Below are positions 9,043 to 16,715 of a stretch of 64,000 nt of DNA, piece by piece (within the stretch, counting starts at the first letter, position 1; the number at the start of each line of letters is the position of its first letter). Under the pieces are notes generated by a model. It saw only the letters and a list, made by a program, of their open reading frames with translations, made no database searches and was not told the origin of the DNA. Source of the stretch: JAYZQT01 sp036136335. GTDB taxonomy: Bacteria > Pseudomonadota > Alphaproteobacteria > MPNO01 > UBA830. A program made the translations under genes and the position numbers. The stretch covers positions 124,001 to 188,000 of the forward strand of contig JAYZQT010000039.1 in the NCBI GenBank assembly GCA_036136335.1. The letters are read 5' to 3'.

Positions 9043-10743
9043 TTATTTTAATTCTTCAGGAAAGTATCGGAAGACCGACAGCAGTCCGTTTGGCGCCGCC
9101 TGACCCAGGCCACAGATCGACGCATCCACCATTGTCTTGCTCAGTTCCACCAGAAGCTGCCTGTCCCAACTGTTTTTTGATAAAAGTGCGACAGCCTTTT
9201 CGCATCCTGTACGGCAGGGGGTACACTGGCCACAGGACTCAGATTCAAAAAACTTCATCAGGTTCAACGCTGCGTCAGTCGCCCGGTCTTTATCAGAAAG
9301 TACAATGACGGCGGCCGATCCAATTAAACAGCCATGTTCTTCAAGCGTTCCAAAGTCTAATGGTATATCATCTTTCGACGCGGGCAGAATCCCGCCCGAA
9401 GCGCCGCCCGGCAGGTAGGCTTTAAGTTCATGCCCGTCCATCATTCCGCCACAATGTTCGTCAATTAGCTCCCGGACCGTTATGCCCGCCTCGGCGACCT
9501 TTACTCCAGGCTTTCTTACTCGACCGGACACTGAAAATGTACGAATGCCTTTTCGTCCATTGCGACCGTGTTTTGCGAACCATGCGGCACCTTTTTCCAG
9601 GATGTCCCGGACCCAGAAAAGTGTTTCAACATTATTTATCAACGTAGGTTGCCCAAACAAACCCACTTCCGCAGGAAATGGTGGTTTATGACGTGGCAGA
9701 CCGCGTTTGCCCTCTATGCTTTCGAGCATTGCGGATTCTTCTCCACAGATATATGCGCCCGCGCCGCGACGGAGGTGAAGCTTTCCGGGCAAAAGAAATC
9801 CGGTACCTTCCAGTTGGGTGATTTCTCGAAGAAGGATCTCCCGGGCAGCCGGATACTCGTCGCGGAGATATAAATAGCAGGCGTTTGCTTCTACCGCCCA
9901 CATCCCAATCAAGACGCCCTCCAGAAACCGATGGGGGTCAGTCTCAATGAAGTAACGGTCTTTAAATGTGCCAGGCTCTCCCTCATCGGCATTTACCGCC
10001 ATGAGGCGTGGGCCCGGGTATTCGGATACGATACGCCACTTGCGGCCGGCAGGAAATCCCGCTCCCCCAAGGCCGCGCAATTCGGAAGCCTCCAACTCCG
10101 CTAACACAGCCTCCCGAGTTTTATTGCCATTTTGGCATTGTCTTAGGCTTTGATAGCCTCCTTGGTTCACATAGGCGTCGTAGCCCACGTAATCCGGAAT
10201 AGATGGGTTGGTTTTTTTTTCGATGATTGCGGTACTGATCTTTTTTAACGATGCTGCTGCAATTTGGTTCTTTCCCACGGTAGCGGCAGGAGCACGGTCG
10301 CAAGCACCCATGCAGGGAGCTTTGATAATTCTCGCAAATTCTGACAATGCCGGGTGAAGAGAGTCAATCAAACCCTGGGAACCTGCCATTTCACACGTCA
10401 GGGAGTCACAGACGCGAACCGTAATTTCGGGAGGCCCCTCTTCCCCGTCTGTCAGGACGTCAAAGTGATGGTAAAACGTTGCAGTTTCGTATACCTCGGT
10501 TAAGGCAAGGCGGTATTCAGTCGCGATTGCCGTCAGGTTATCAGGTGAGATACAGCGGAACTTGTCCTGCACTAGGTGGAGTGCCTCAACCAGCATATCC
10601 CGGCTTCGCGGAAGGTCTTGGAGCAAATCCCTGATCTTCTTTAGAGCGTCCGGCTCTACCTGTCGGCCCTTTTGTGGAGCCGACTTTTTTCCATGGCGTC
10701 CGGTAGCGTCGCGCTGAGGCGCCATCATATCACCGTGAGCCAT
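9043..10743 (-). CDS. fdsB: Formate dehydrogenase gamma-beta fusion (NuoE-NuoF-like) subunit
   Basis: A 566-residue fusion. Residues about 30-185 are a NuoE-like thioredoxin-fold [2Fe-2S] domain with cysteines in CDSLTCEM and APCMGACDRAP. Residues about 195-560 are NuoF-like: the FMN/NADH region begins with RGLGGAGFPAGRKW and includes the NADEGEPGTFKDR and GAGAYICGEE blocks, and ESCGQCTPCRTGC near 510 binds a [4Fe-4S] cluster. Together they take electrons from the alpha subunit and reduce NAD+. In many bacteria these are two genes (FdsG and FdsB); here they are one. The ATG at 10743 starts the frame, preceded by a purine-rich GGGAAG. The gene is first in the minus-strand operon, with a 500-bp upstream gap for its promoter. 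Confidence 0.95.
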   Translation of the reverse strand: MAHGDMMAPQRDATGRHGKKSAPQKGRQVEPDALKKIRDLLQDLPRSRDMLVEALHLVQDKFRCISPDNLTAIATEYRLALTEVYETATFYHHFDVLTDGEEGPPEITVRVCDSLTCEMAGSQGLIDSLHPALSEFARIIKAPCMGACDRAPAATVGKNQIAAASLKKISTAIIEKKTNPSIPDYVGYDAYVNQGGYQSLRQCQNGNKTREAVLAELEASELRGLGGAGFPAGRKWRIVSEYPGPRLMAVNADEGEPGTFKDRYFIETDPHRFLEGVLIGMWAVEANACYLYLRDEYPAAREILLREITQLEGTGFLLPGKLHLRRGAGAYICGEESAMLESIEGKRGLPRHKPPFPAEVGLFGQPTLINNVETLFWVRDILEKGAAWFAKHGRNGRKGIRTFSVSGRVRKPGVKVAEAGITVRELIDEHCGGMMDGHELKAYLPGGASGGILPASKDDIPLDFGTLEEHGCLIGSAAVIVLSDKDRATDAALNLMKFFESESCGQCTPCRTGCEKAVALLSKNSWDRQLLVELSKTMVDASICGLGQAAPNGLLSVFRYFPEELK

Positions 10744-11259
10744 TCAGGATGTCTTCCCACACCACACCGGTTCAATTGTCCCACAATCTATCACATGTTT
10801 GCCTTCATTCTCGCAGTTGGCAGTAACCCAAAACATCGACTTAAACTGGCTAATGCGCGGGCCTGGCCATTGACGTGGTCGCGCGGGGCGGCCGGATAAC
10901 GGGTCAAATCTCATGGGTTAAACTTTCGAATAAACCTAGGCAATGTACAGGAATTTGTTGCGTGGTTGATACCCTAGGCTTTCGCGTATGGCCAGCACGC
11001 CGGAATTGATGAAAATTTGTCCAACCCTCCGGCGCATCAAAAAGGATTTAGGAACGCCCAGACATTTTACAGATATCTATCTGAGGGAATGTCTTTAACC
11101 GCGCATTGCCATCGCCCTATCACGTTAATCGCAAAGACCGACATATGTTTGTTAGGTTCCGCTTGGTTTAATGTACCCAATTCAAACTCTTAGCGGGCTT
11201 GCGTGTTACGCCTGCTCAAACCTATAATCCACGCGGTTTTCTAGGATTCCGTGGCAAGC
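10744..11259. other. Divergent intergenic region between formate dehydrogenase and dksA
   Basis: About 516 bp without a credible gene. It must hold the minus-strand promoter of the formate dehydrogenase operon, which I could not place with confidence, and the plus-strand dksA promoter described separately. No tRNA, riboswitch or long repeat was recognised. Short reading frames here look like chance. Confidence 0.6.
11199..11228 (+). promoter_or_regulatory. Candidate sigma-70 promoter for the DksA-like gene
   Basis: A perfect TATAAT at 11223-11228 with TTGCGT 18 bp upstream (11199-11204). The predicted transcript would start near 11235, giving a short leader before the coding region. The -10 is strong, the -35 is poor. 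Confidence 0.45.
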
Positions 11260-11676
11260 ATGACAGGCCCTACTTCATCAAGTTATAGCCCCTCCGATGA
11301 CGAGCCATTTATGAGTGAGGTTATGCGCGAATATTTTCGGCAGAGGCTGGTCTCTTGGAAGACAGAGTTGCTTCGTGATGCAGAGTCGGCATTGTTGATT
11401 TTGCAAGAAGAAATGCCTAAGGATGCTGACCTTTCAGACCGTGCCTCTGCGGAGACCGGGCGAACAGTCGAACTCCGGACTAGGGACAGGGCCCGAAAAC
11501 TGATCGTGAAAATAGACGAGGCTCTAATTCGGATTGAACAGGGCATTTACGGGTATTGTGTTGAAACGGGGGAGCCGATCGGTGTCAAACGTCTGGAGGC
11601 GCGTCCTATCGCAAACCTGAGCGTTGAGGCGCAGGAGCGTCACGAACGACTGGAAAGAACCCAAAGGGATGTTTAA
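11260..11676 (+). CDS. dksA: DksA/TraR family transcription factor
   Basis: About 138 residues. DksA binds the secondary channel of RNA polymerase and, with ppGpp, reprograms transcription in starvation. The coiled-coil part (residues about 20-95, with DLSDRASAETGR and ELRTRDRARKLI) is intact. The C-terminal zinc-finger region reads YGYCVETGEPIGVKRLEARPIANLS, with one cysteine where classical DksA has four; this loss of zinc ligands is usual in alphaproteobacterial DksA and does not imply inactivity. A GTG at 11251 is an alternative start; the ATG at 11260 gives an N-terminus (YSPSDDEPFM at about 9-18) of the usual length. The gene stands alone. Confidence 0.88.
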   Translation: MTGPTSSSYSPSDDEPFMSEVMREYFRQRLVSWKTELLRDAESALLILQEEMPKDADLSDRASAETGRTVELRTRDRARKLIVKIDEALIRIEQGIYGYCVETGEPIGVKRLEARPIANLSVEAQERHERLERTQRDV

Positions 11677-11766
11677 CCATTTTCTTTCACCTTCATAGGC
11701 TGGGCGCTGTGTTGCGGTTCAGAGAAAAAGGTACCTCCGCGATAGAACTGTCAAATGGTGAGGGGT

Positions 11767-11795
11767 TTGAGACTTTTAAACCTATAGGTTAATTA
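11767..11795 (+). promoter_or_regulatory. Candidate promoter with palindromic operator upstream of the SMP-30 gene
   Basis: TTGAGA (11767-11772), a 17-bp spacer and TAATTA (11790-11795). The spacer contains the perfect 12-bp palindrome AACCTATAGGTT at 11779-11790, running into the first base of the -10. A repressor dimer bound there would block the promoter, so this is a good candidate operator for the catabolic block that follows. No matching regulator gene lies nearby. Confidence 0.5.
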
Positions 11796-11809
11796 TTTAG
11801 CGACAAATT

Positions 11810-11826
11810 GCTCCCCTCTGGGGAGC
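11810..11826 (+). promoter_or_regulatory. GC-rich hairpin in the leader of the SMP-30 gene
   Basis: GCTCCCC, loop TCT, then GGGGAGC: a perfect 7-bp stem, 44 bp before the SMP-30 start codon. It sits just downstream of the predicted transcription start, so it would be at the 5' end of the mRNA, where it could protect the transcript or act as a protein site. It has no T-run, so it is not a classical terminator for dksA. Confidence 0.4.
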
Positions 11827-11870
11827 ATAATAACGCCTTTATGAGTAGGGCTAACCCGCGGAGTGCCTGA

Positions 11871-12761
11871 ATGCCTGATCCCTTTGTTGCGGCTGCAGAG
11901 ACCTGTATCCTCGGAGAATCACCTATCTGGTCGATTGAGGAACAGGCAGTTTATTGGGTTGATATCAAAAATCCGATGATACACCGACTGAATCCCATTA
12001 CCGGAGACCGCAAGCGGTGGCGCGTACAGACCGAGATCGGATCGATTGGATTTGCGAAAGATAACAAACTAATTGCCGGCACCCGCATGGGTTTTGCATA
12101 TATAAATATGGAGGACGGTGCGTTTCAGGAGCTGGCGGATCCGGAAGGAAAAGGCCGGATGAACACTATTCGAATGAACGACGGCAAGGTCGACCGCCTT
12201 GGCAGATTCTGGTGCGGCACGATGGAAGATCCCGGTTTTGGCGAGGTCGGCACTCTATATCGCCTGGATCCTGACCTCAGCGTCCATCGGATGGAGGGGC
12301 CAGTGCGCATTGCGAATGCGATCTGCTGGAGCCCAGATGACACTGCCATGTATTTTGCCGATTCCCTTAAAAAGACAGTGTGGATTTACGATTTTGATCT
12401 TGCTACAGGAACCATAGAAAATCGCCGGGAATTTATTGCCGGTGCCGAAGGCGAGGGTGTTCCCGACGGCGCGACTGTTGATTCCGATGGATTTTTATGG
12501 ATCGCTTATATGCGAGGTGGCGTGGTTCGACGTTACGATCCGGATGGATGCATGGAACAGGAAATAACGTTTCCTGCCACCCTAACATCGTGCCCGGCAT
12601 TTGGAGGACCCGATCTTAACACACTTTATGTAACTACCGCTTCCAGCCGTTTCGGATCTGCGGATTTTCAACGCGAACCTGATGCCGGATCGCTGTTCGC
12701 CGTTCAAACCCATGCAAAGGGCATTCCAGAACCCGTTTTCGGTGGAGAACAGGGCGTCTAG
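11871..12761 (+). CDS. SMP-30/gluconolactonase family protein
   Basis: A 296-residue six-bladed beta-propeller of the SMP-30/gluconolactonase/LRE family, which hydrolyses sugar or other lactones with a divalent metal. ILGESPIWS at about 14-22 carries the usual metal-binding Glu; RMNDGKVDRLGRFWCGTM near 100-118 and the later SPDDTAMYFADS and VPDGATVDSDGFLW blocks are the family's other conserved parts. It begins with ATG after GGAGTGCCTGA. It opens the 11871-23156 catabolic block and is followed closely by a cupin and a CitE-like lyase, so its substrate may be a ring-cleavage lactone rather than a sugar lactone; that is inference. Confidence 0.9.
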   Translation: MPDPFVAAAETCILGESPIWSIEEQAVYWVDIKNPMIHRLNPITGDRKRWRVQTEIGSIGFAKDNKLIAGTRMGFAYINMEDGAFQELADPEGKGRMNTIRMNDGKVDRLGRFWCGTMEDPGFGEVGTLYRLDPDLSVHRMEGPVRIANAICWSPDDTAMYFADSLKKTVWIYDFDLATGTIENRREFIAGAEGEGVPDGATVDSDGFLWIAYMRGGVVRRYDPDGCMEQEITFPATLTSCPAFGGPDLNTLYVTTASSRFGSADFQREPDAGSLFAVQTHAKGIPEPVFGGEQGV

Positions 12762-12825
12762 TTTGTGCGCCGTTATTCGGATAATCTCTGCCAACAGAAA
12801 TTTAAGAAAGGGGGGAAACAATAAC

Positions 12826-13401
12826 ATGGGTACCAAAATCTATACACCTACAACAGAGCAGTTGGATGCGCGGATTGGCCGTTTTGACGGGCTTTCACCG
12901 ATGTCAACTGCAGACGATTTGGCATGGGTTCCGCAGGACGCATGGGACGTCTTCTTTGCCCGGAAAATCATGCCGGTGATACTGGAGGATACGAAGAGCC
13001 CTTTTGGTGACCGTGCTCCGATTACCGGTGCTGCGGGAGCCACAATGTTCATCTCAGTTATGCCGCCAGGACAAGGTCCATGCCTTCATGACCACAATGA
13101 CACATATGAGACATTTATGGTGCTTCAGGGGTCAATAGAATACCGGGTTGGTGATCCGGTAGAACACAAGCGGGTCCTTAACAAATGGGATGTGTTTTCG
13201 TGTCCACCCGGGGTTTACCGGGAGTTTAACAATGTCGGTGATGAAGATGCCGTTCAGCTAACCGTGCTGACCGGCCCGGTCCAACGCGATGATGTTACGA
13301 TGCCGCATTCGGTCAAGGAACGGGTGACCGAACAATATGGTAAAAAAGTTACGGATGCTTTCGGGGATATTTTTCATTTTGACCCACCTCACGAAAATTA
13401 A
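12826..13401 (+). CDS. Cupin-domain protein
   Basis: A 191-residue single-domain cupin. A longer open frame begins at 12682 inside the previous gene, but a strong AAGGGGGG ribosome binding site precedes the ATG at 12826, which is preferred. Cupin motif 1 is clear (HDHNDTYETFMVLQG near residues 89-103, two His and one Glu for metal). Motif 2 (PPGVYREFNN near 130) has Arg where the fourth metal ligand His normally sits, so metal binding may be by three ligands. Cupins in such clusters are often small dioxygenases, isomerases or sugar-acid lyases. The exact reaction cannot be told. It lies 64 bp after the SMP-30 gene. Confidence 0.85.
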   Translation: MGTKIYTPTTEQLDARIGRFDGLSPMSTADDLAWVPQDAWDVFFARKIMPVILEDTKSPFGDRAPITGAAGATMFISVMPPGQGPCLHDHNDTYETFMVLQGSIEYRVGDPVEHKRVLNKWDVFSCPPGVYREFNNVGDEDAVQLTVLTGPVQRDDVTMPHSVKERVTEQYGKKVTDAFGDIFHFDPPHEN

Positions 13402-13421
13402 AAACACCTTCTGTGGTGGCT

Positions 13422-14297
13422 ATGCCGGATTCGAATAACAGCGCATCTGACATCCGACCGAGACGGAGCTTGCTTTTCGTTCCGGGCCTCAGGCCGGACC
13501 GGTTTGCCAAAGCACTGGGTGCTGGGGCGGATATTGTTTGCGTCGATATAGAGGATGCCGTGCCGCTCCCTCGCAAACAGGAAGCACGCGACCTTACATT
13601 TCCGCTTTTTGCTGATTTGGGTCCTTCTCCGGTCGAAACGATGGTCAGGATCAATCCGCTTTCCACACCCGACGGACTTCAGGATGTCATCGGATTGACG
13701 GAGTGCGCATGCCCCCCGAAAGCACTGATGCTCGCGAAAGCGGGCTCAGCAGCGGAAATACGTTTATACGATGAGCTTTTGCAGGGCAGCTGCTCGGATA
13801 TCCGATTTCACGTGATCATAGAGTCGAATGACGGCTTGGCGAACGTAATGGAAATTGCCGATGCATCGGCCCGGATTGACTCGCTTTTGTTTGGCGCTGT
13901 CGATATGTCTGCCGATTTGCGAGCCGAGAAAAAATGGGAAACGCTACTTTATGCGCGATCGCGAGTGGTTCATGCGGCGGCGCGTTATGGGCTGGACCTG
14001 CTCGACGTGCCCTATCTAAGTCTCAATGATCAGTCCGGGCTTGAGAAAGAAGCCGAATCGGCCAGCGCACTGGGGTTTACTGGTAAGGCCTCAATTCACC
14101 CAAAACAGATACCCGTCATCAATAGGGTTTTCTCTCCGACTACAGAACTGATAAATCGCGCCCGAACAATCTTGGCCGAATTTGAGAAAGATGAAACCGG
14201 TCTTGTAGTAGTGGATGGTGAACTTATCGAAAGACCGGTCATTCGTTCGATGTTACGCGTTCTGGCTATCGCGGATCATCTGGAAAAGGCAGAATAA
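13422..14297 (+). CDS. HpcH/HpaI aldolase or citrate lyase beta (CitE-like) protein
   Basis: About 291 residues of a TIM-barrel C-C lyase. The N-terminal RRSLLFVPG, the metal-binding block VDIEDAVPL, the IIESNDGL segment with a metal Glu, LLFGAVDMSADL and KASIHPKQIPVIN near the C-terminus mark the CitE-like branch, which cleaves or forms malyl-CoA- or citramalyl-CoA-like esters. A TGGTGG stretch precedes the ATG at 13422; a GTG at 13413 in the same frame lacks one. Its stop is one base from the stop of the convergent DUF427 gene, leaving no room for a terminator. Confidence 0.88.
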   Translation: MPDSNNSASDIRPRRSLLFVPGLRPDRFAKALGAGADIVCVDIEDAVPLPRKQEARDLTFPLFADLGPSPVETMVRINPLSTPDGLQDVIGLTECACPPKALMLAKAGSAAEIRLYDELLQGSCSDIRFHVIIESNDGLANVMEIADASARIDSLLFGAVDMSADLRAEKKWETLLYARSRVVHAAARYGLDLLDVPYLSLNDQSGLEKEAESASALGFTGKASIHPKQIPVINRVFSPTTELINRARTILAEFEKDETGLVVVDGELIERPVIRSMLRVLAIADHLEKAE

Positions 14298-14298
14298 C

Positions 14299-15099
14299 TC
14301 AAAAGTTTGACCATCTTGTGGCGGGCTTTGGTGCCTCTTGTCCATTCACGAGAATGGCGTCAACGTTTTCATTATAAAAGCAAATCAAATCCCGGATCCT
14401 TGGACATTCTTCGACGGGGTCAGGATATGACCATGCAATGTCCGCGTATCTTCCGCTCCCACCCACATCTGCTGACCAGTATTTCGCAATCCCCTTATAA
14501 GGGCAACGCGTTCTGGTATTGGTGGGAGTGAGTAAATCCATCCGCACATCGTCTTCTGGCACGTAGTAGCGCGTTGGAAGGCCAGTCTCGAAGACAAAAT
14601 ATGTCTGGGTGCTAGCGGCGACGGTTTTGCCTCCCAGAATGACCCTTATTTCTCGCGATGAGGGGATTACGTCCACGCGTTTGTATGGGTCACGAGGATG
14701 CACAAATATTTCCTGATCTTCTTCAAACCAATTATCGAGTTTGTCCCAGAAGAAAGCACAATGGTTCTGCAATCCAATTTCTGCCATTTCAGCAAAGGGA
14801 TCTTGATAAGCCCATAAAGCGTTTTCACTTTTCCGATCGCCAACCTCAATAGTCCAATAGGAAGCGTTACCCTTGTATTGGCAATAGCTTGAATGGTTGG
14901 TTGGGAGTAACAGATCGTGACGAATGTCTTTCGTGGGAAAATAGTATACGGGTAGATGTGCCGTTTCATACATCAACATCGTTTGAGTTGAGTCAGCAAC
15001 CCACTGATCTTCAAATCTAACACGCACGCGCCGGGGCGACGGTTCGAAATGGATGTCGCGGGCAGGGTTAATTTTAAAACCGGGGGCGGGTTTGGCCAC
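14299..15099 (-). CDS. Double DUF427 domain protein
   Basis: A 266-residue protein made of two tandem DUF427 modules, about residues 20-125 and 145-245. Each has the same signature: VRVRF or IRVILGG, then TQT, an aromatic-rich PTRYY or PVYYFP with a following D, a T(N)xS/T(R)xxCxYKG block, and WSYPDP or WAYQDP near the end. The family's biochemical role is not established. It begins with GTG after a good GGAGAG site, and is the only minus-strand gene inside the plus-strand catabolic block, starting 77 bp from the divergent UbiD-family gene. Confidence 0.88.
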   Translation of the reverse strand: MAKPAPGFKINPARDIHFEPSPRRVRVRFEDQWVADSTQTMLMYETAHLPVYYFPTKDIRHDLLLPTNHSSYCQYKGNASYWTIEVGDRKSENALWAYQDPFAEMAEIGLQNHCAFFWDKLDNWFEEDQEIFVHPRDPYKRVDVIPSSREIRVILGGKTVAASTQTYFVFETGLPTRYYVPEDDVRMDLLTPTNTRTRCPYKGIAKYWSADVGGSGRYADIAWSYPDPVEECPRIRDLICFYNENVDAILVNGQEAPKPATRWSNF

Positions 15100-15176
15100 A
15101 ATTTCTCTCCAATCCGGGTTTTATATCGAAATGACTTGCGACTAAACTAAGGCCGAGACAGAGAGAAAGAAACATT

Positions 15177-16715
15177 GTGGAATCACTAAAAAACGATCTC
15201 GTGACAGACCTCGATACCTTTCGGTTGCGCCGGTTTGTTGAACGAATGATTGACGAGGATGAGGTCGAGGTCATCGAAGAGCACATTGACCTTGTGGATA
15301 TCGCTGCCCGAATGGATGGAAATGAGAAGGCGGTGTTGTTTCGTAACGCCGGCCCTGAAAAGGCAGAGCTGGTTGGAAGTATGACAGGTGGTCGCCGCCG
15401 GATCGCTAGGGCTTTTGGCGTCTCCACCGACGAACTGCTATCTGAAGTGAATAGGCGTCTTGAAATTCCCCAGGAAGTGTTAGAACTCGAATCGGCTGAT
15501 GCGCCAGTGCATCAGGTGATCCTGGCAGATGACGATGTTGATCTGACCGCATTACCTCTTCACTTGCAGCATGAAATGGACGGTGCTCCATATATTTCAG
15601 CCTCTTTAGACTATGTTGTTAACCCAGAAACTGGTTGGACCAACACTGGGGCCCGCCGCCTCATGCTACGTGGACCAACGGAGACCGGGATTGATCTGGC
15701 CGCCCCCTCGGATCTTAAGGCTATTTATGAAAAGTGTGTGGTGGAGGGGAAACCCCTACCGATTGCCTTTACAGTTGGTGCCCATCCCTGTGATCACGTC
15801 GCAGCTGTGATGCGACTGCCGGTTGATGAACTTCCGCTCACAGCACGTTTGCGCGGTGCGACGTTGCCTGTGGTCAAATGCGTCACTAATGACATCCGCG
15901 TCCCTGCAGATGCGGAGTACGTAATAGAGGGGTACTTGGATGAGTACGGGCATATTGAACAGGAAGGACCGTATGGAGAATTCCTTGGATATTATGGTAT
16001 TATGAGGCCGAACCCCGTATTCCACGTGACCGCGATTACTCACCGCCGTGACGCAATGTTCCAGACGTCGACTATTTCCGGCAGACATATCGGTCGAACG
16101 GATACAACTCAACTCAACGCGATTAGGGCTGAGGTAACGGTTTGGCGAGCTTTACAGACTGCCGTTCGGGAGCCGGTTGGCGTCAATATAACCACGTCTT
16201 CTGGCGGAAATTTCAATGTACGAATATCCCTTCGACAACGCATGCCAGGGGAAGCGCGGAACGCTATAGCCGCTGTGATGGCCTCACTGGCCAACTCGAA
16301 GCATGTCTTTATTGTTGATCCAGATATCGATATTTTTGATGATGCCCAGATGGATTGGGCCCTTGCGACGCGGTTTCAGGCCGATAGAGACCTGGTTGTT
16401 GAAAGTGGGTTTCGTACATTACCTCTGGACCCATCGCTTGGCGGCAGACTTACGGGTGCCAAGGCAGGATTCGACTTAACACTGCCGCTGGGTGAACGAC
16501 CTCTCGCGCACACGGTCCCAAGGTCCGAGTTTTCGGGTAGTCGTACCCATCAAAGTGTGGAAGAGGTTCTCGCCGAGGGACCCCGATCCTTCGGGGGAAT
16601 CATGGCCGCGGTGGGTTCCCGCGATGGGCGGGAGGTTGTGCGCGAATTAGATTTCTTGCGAACGGGCGGACGTCTCGATCGTGTGGGAGATGGCTTGTAT
16701 GCCCTCAGAGCGTAA
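15177..16715 (+). CDS. UbiD-family decarboxylase (prenylated-FMN), catabolic type
   Basis: A 512-residue UbiD-family enzyme distinct from the ubiquinone-type copy. The prFMN enzymes decarboxylate aromatic, heteroaromatic or unsaturated acids; the substrate here is unknown. The catalytic EGPYGEFLGYY block near residues 263-273 holds the conserved Glu pair. Position next to a molybdenum hydroxylase subunit, an SDR and two Rieske oxygenases argues for a role in aromatic or heteroaromatic acid breakdown. It begins with GTG at 15177. Its 3' end overlaps the start of the molybdenum subunit gene, so the two are translationally linked. Confidence 0.9.
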   Translation: MESLKNDLVTDLDTFRLRRFVERMIDEDEVEVIEEHIDLVDIAARMDGNEKAVLFRNAGPEKAELVGSMTGGRRRIARAFGVSTDELLSEVNRRLEIPQEVLELESADAPVHQVILADDDVDLTALPLHLQHEMDGAPYISASLDYVVNPETGWTNTGARRLMLRGPTETGIDLAAPSDLKAIYEKCVVEGKPLPIAFTVGAHPCDHVAAVMRLPVDELPLTARLRGATLPVVKCVTNDIRVPADAEYVIEGYLDEYGHIEQEGPYGEFLGYYGIMRPNPVFHVTAITHRRDAMFQTSTISGRHIGRTDTTQLNAIRAEVTVWRALQTAVREPVGVNITTSSGGNFNVRISLRQRMPGEARNAIAAVMASLANSKHVFIVDPDIDIFDDAQMDWALATRFQADRDLVVESGFRTLPLDPSLGGRLTGAKAGFDLTLPLGERPLAHTVPRSEFSGSRTHQSVEEVLAEGPRSFGGIMAAVGSRDGREVVRELDFLRTGGRLDRVGDGLYALRA

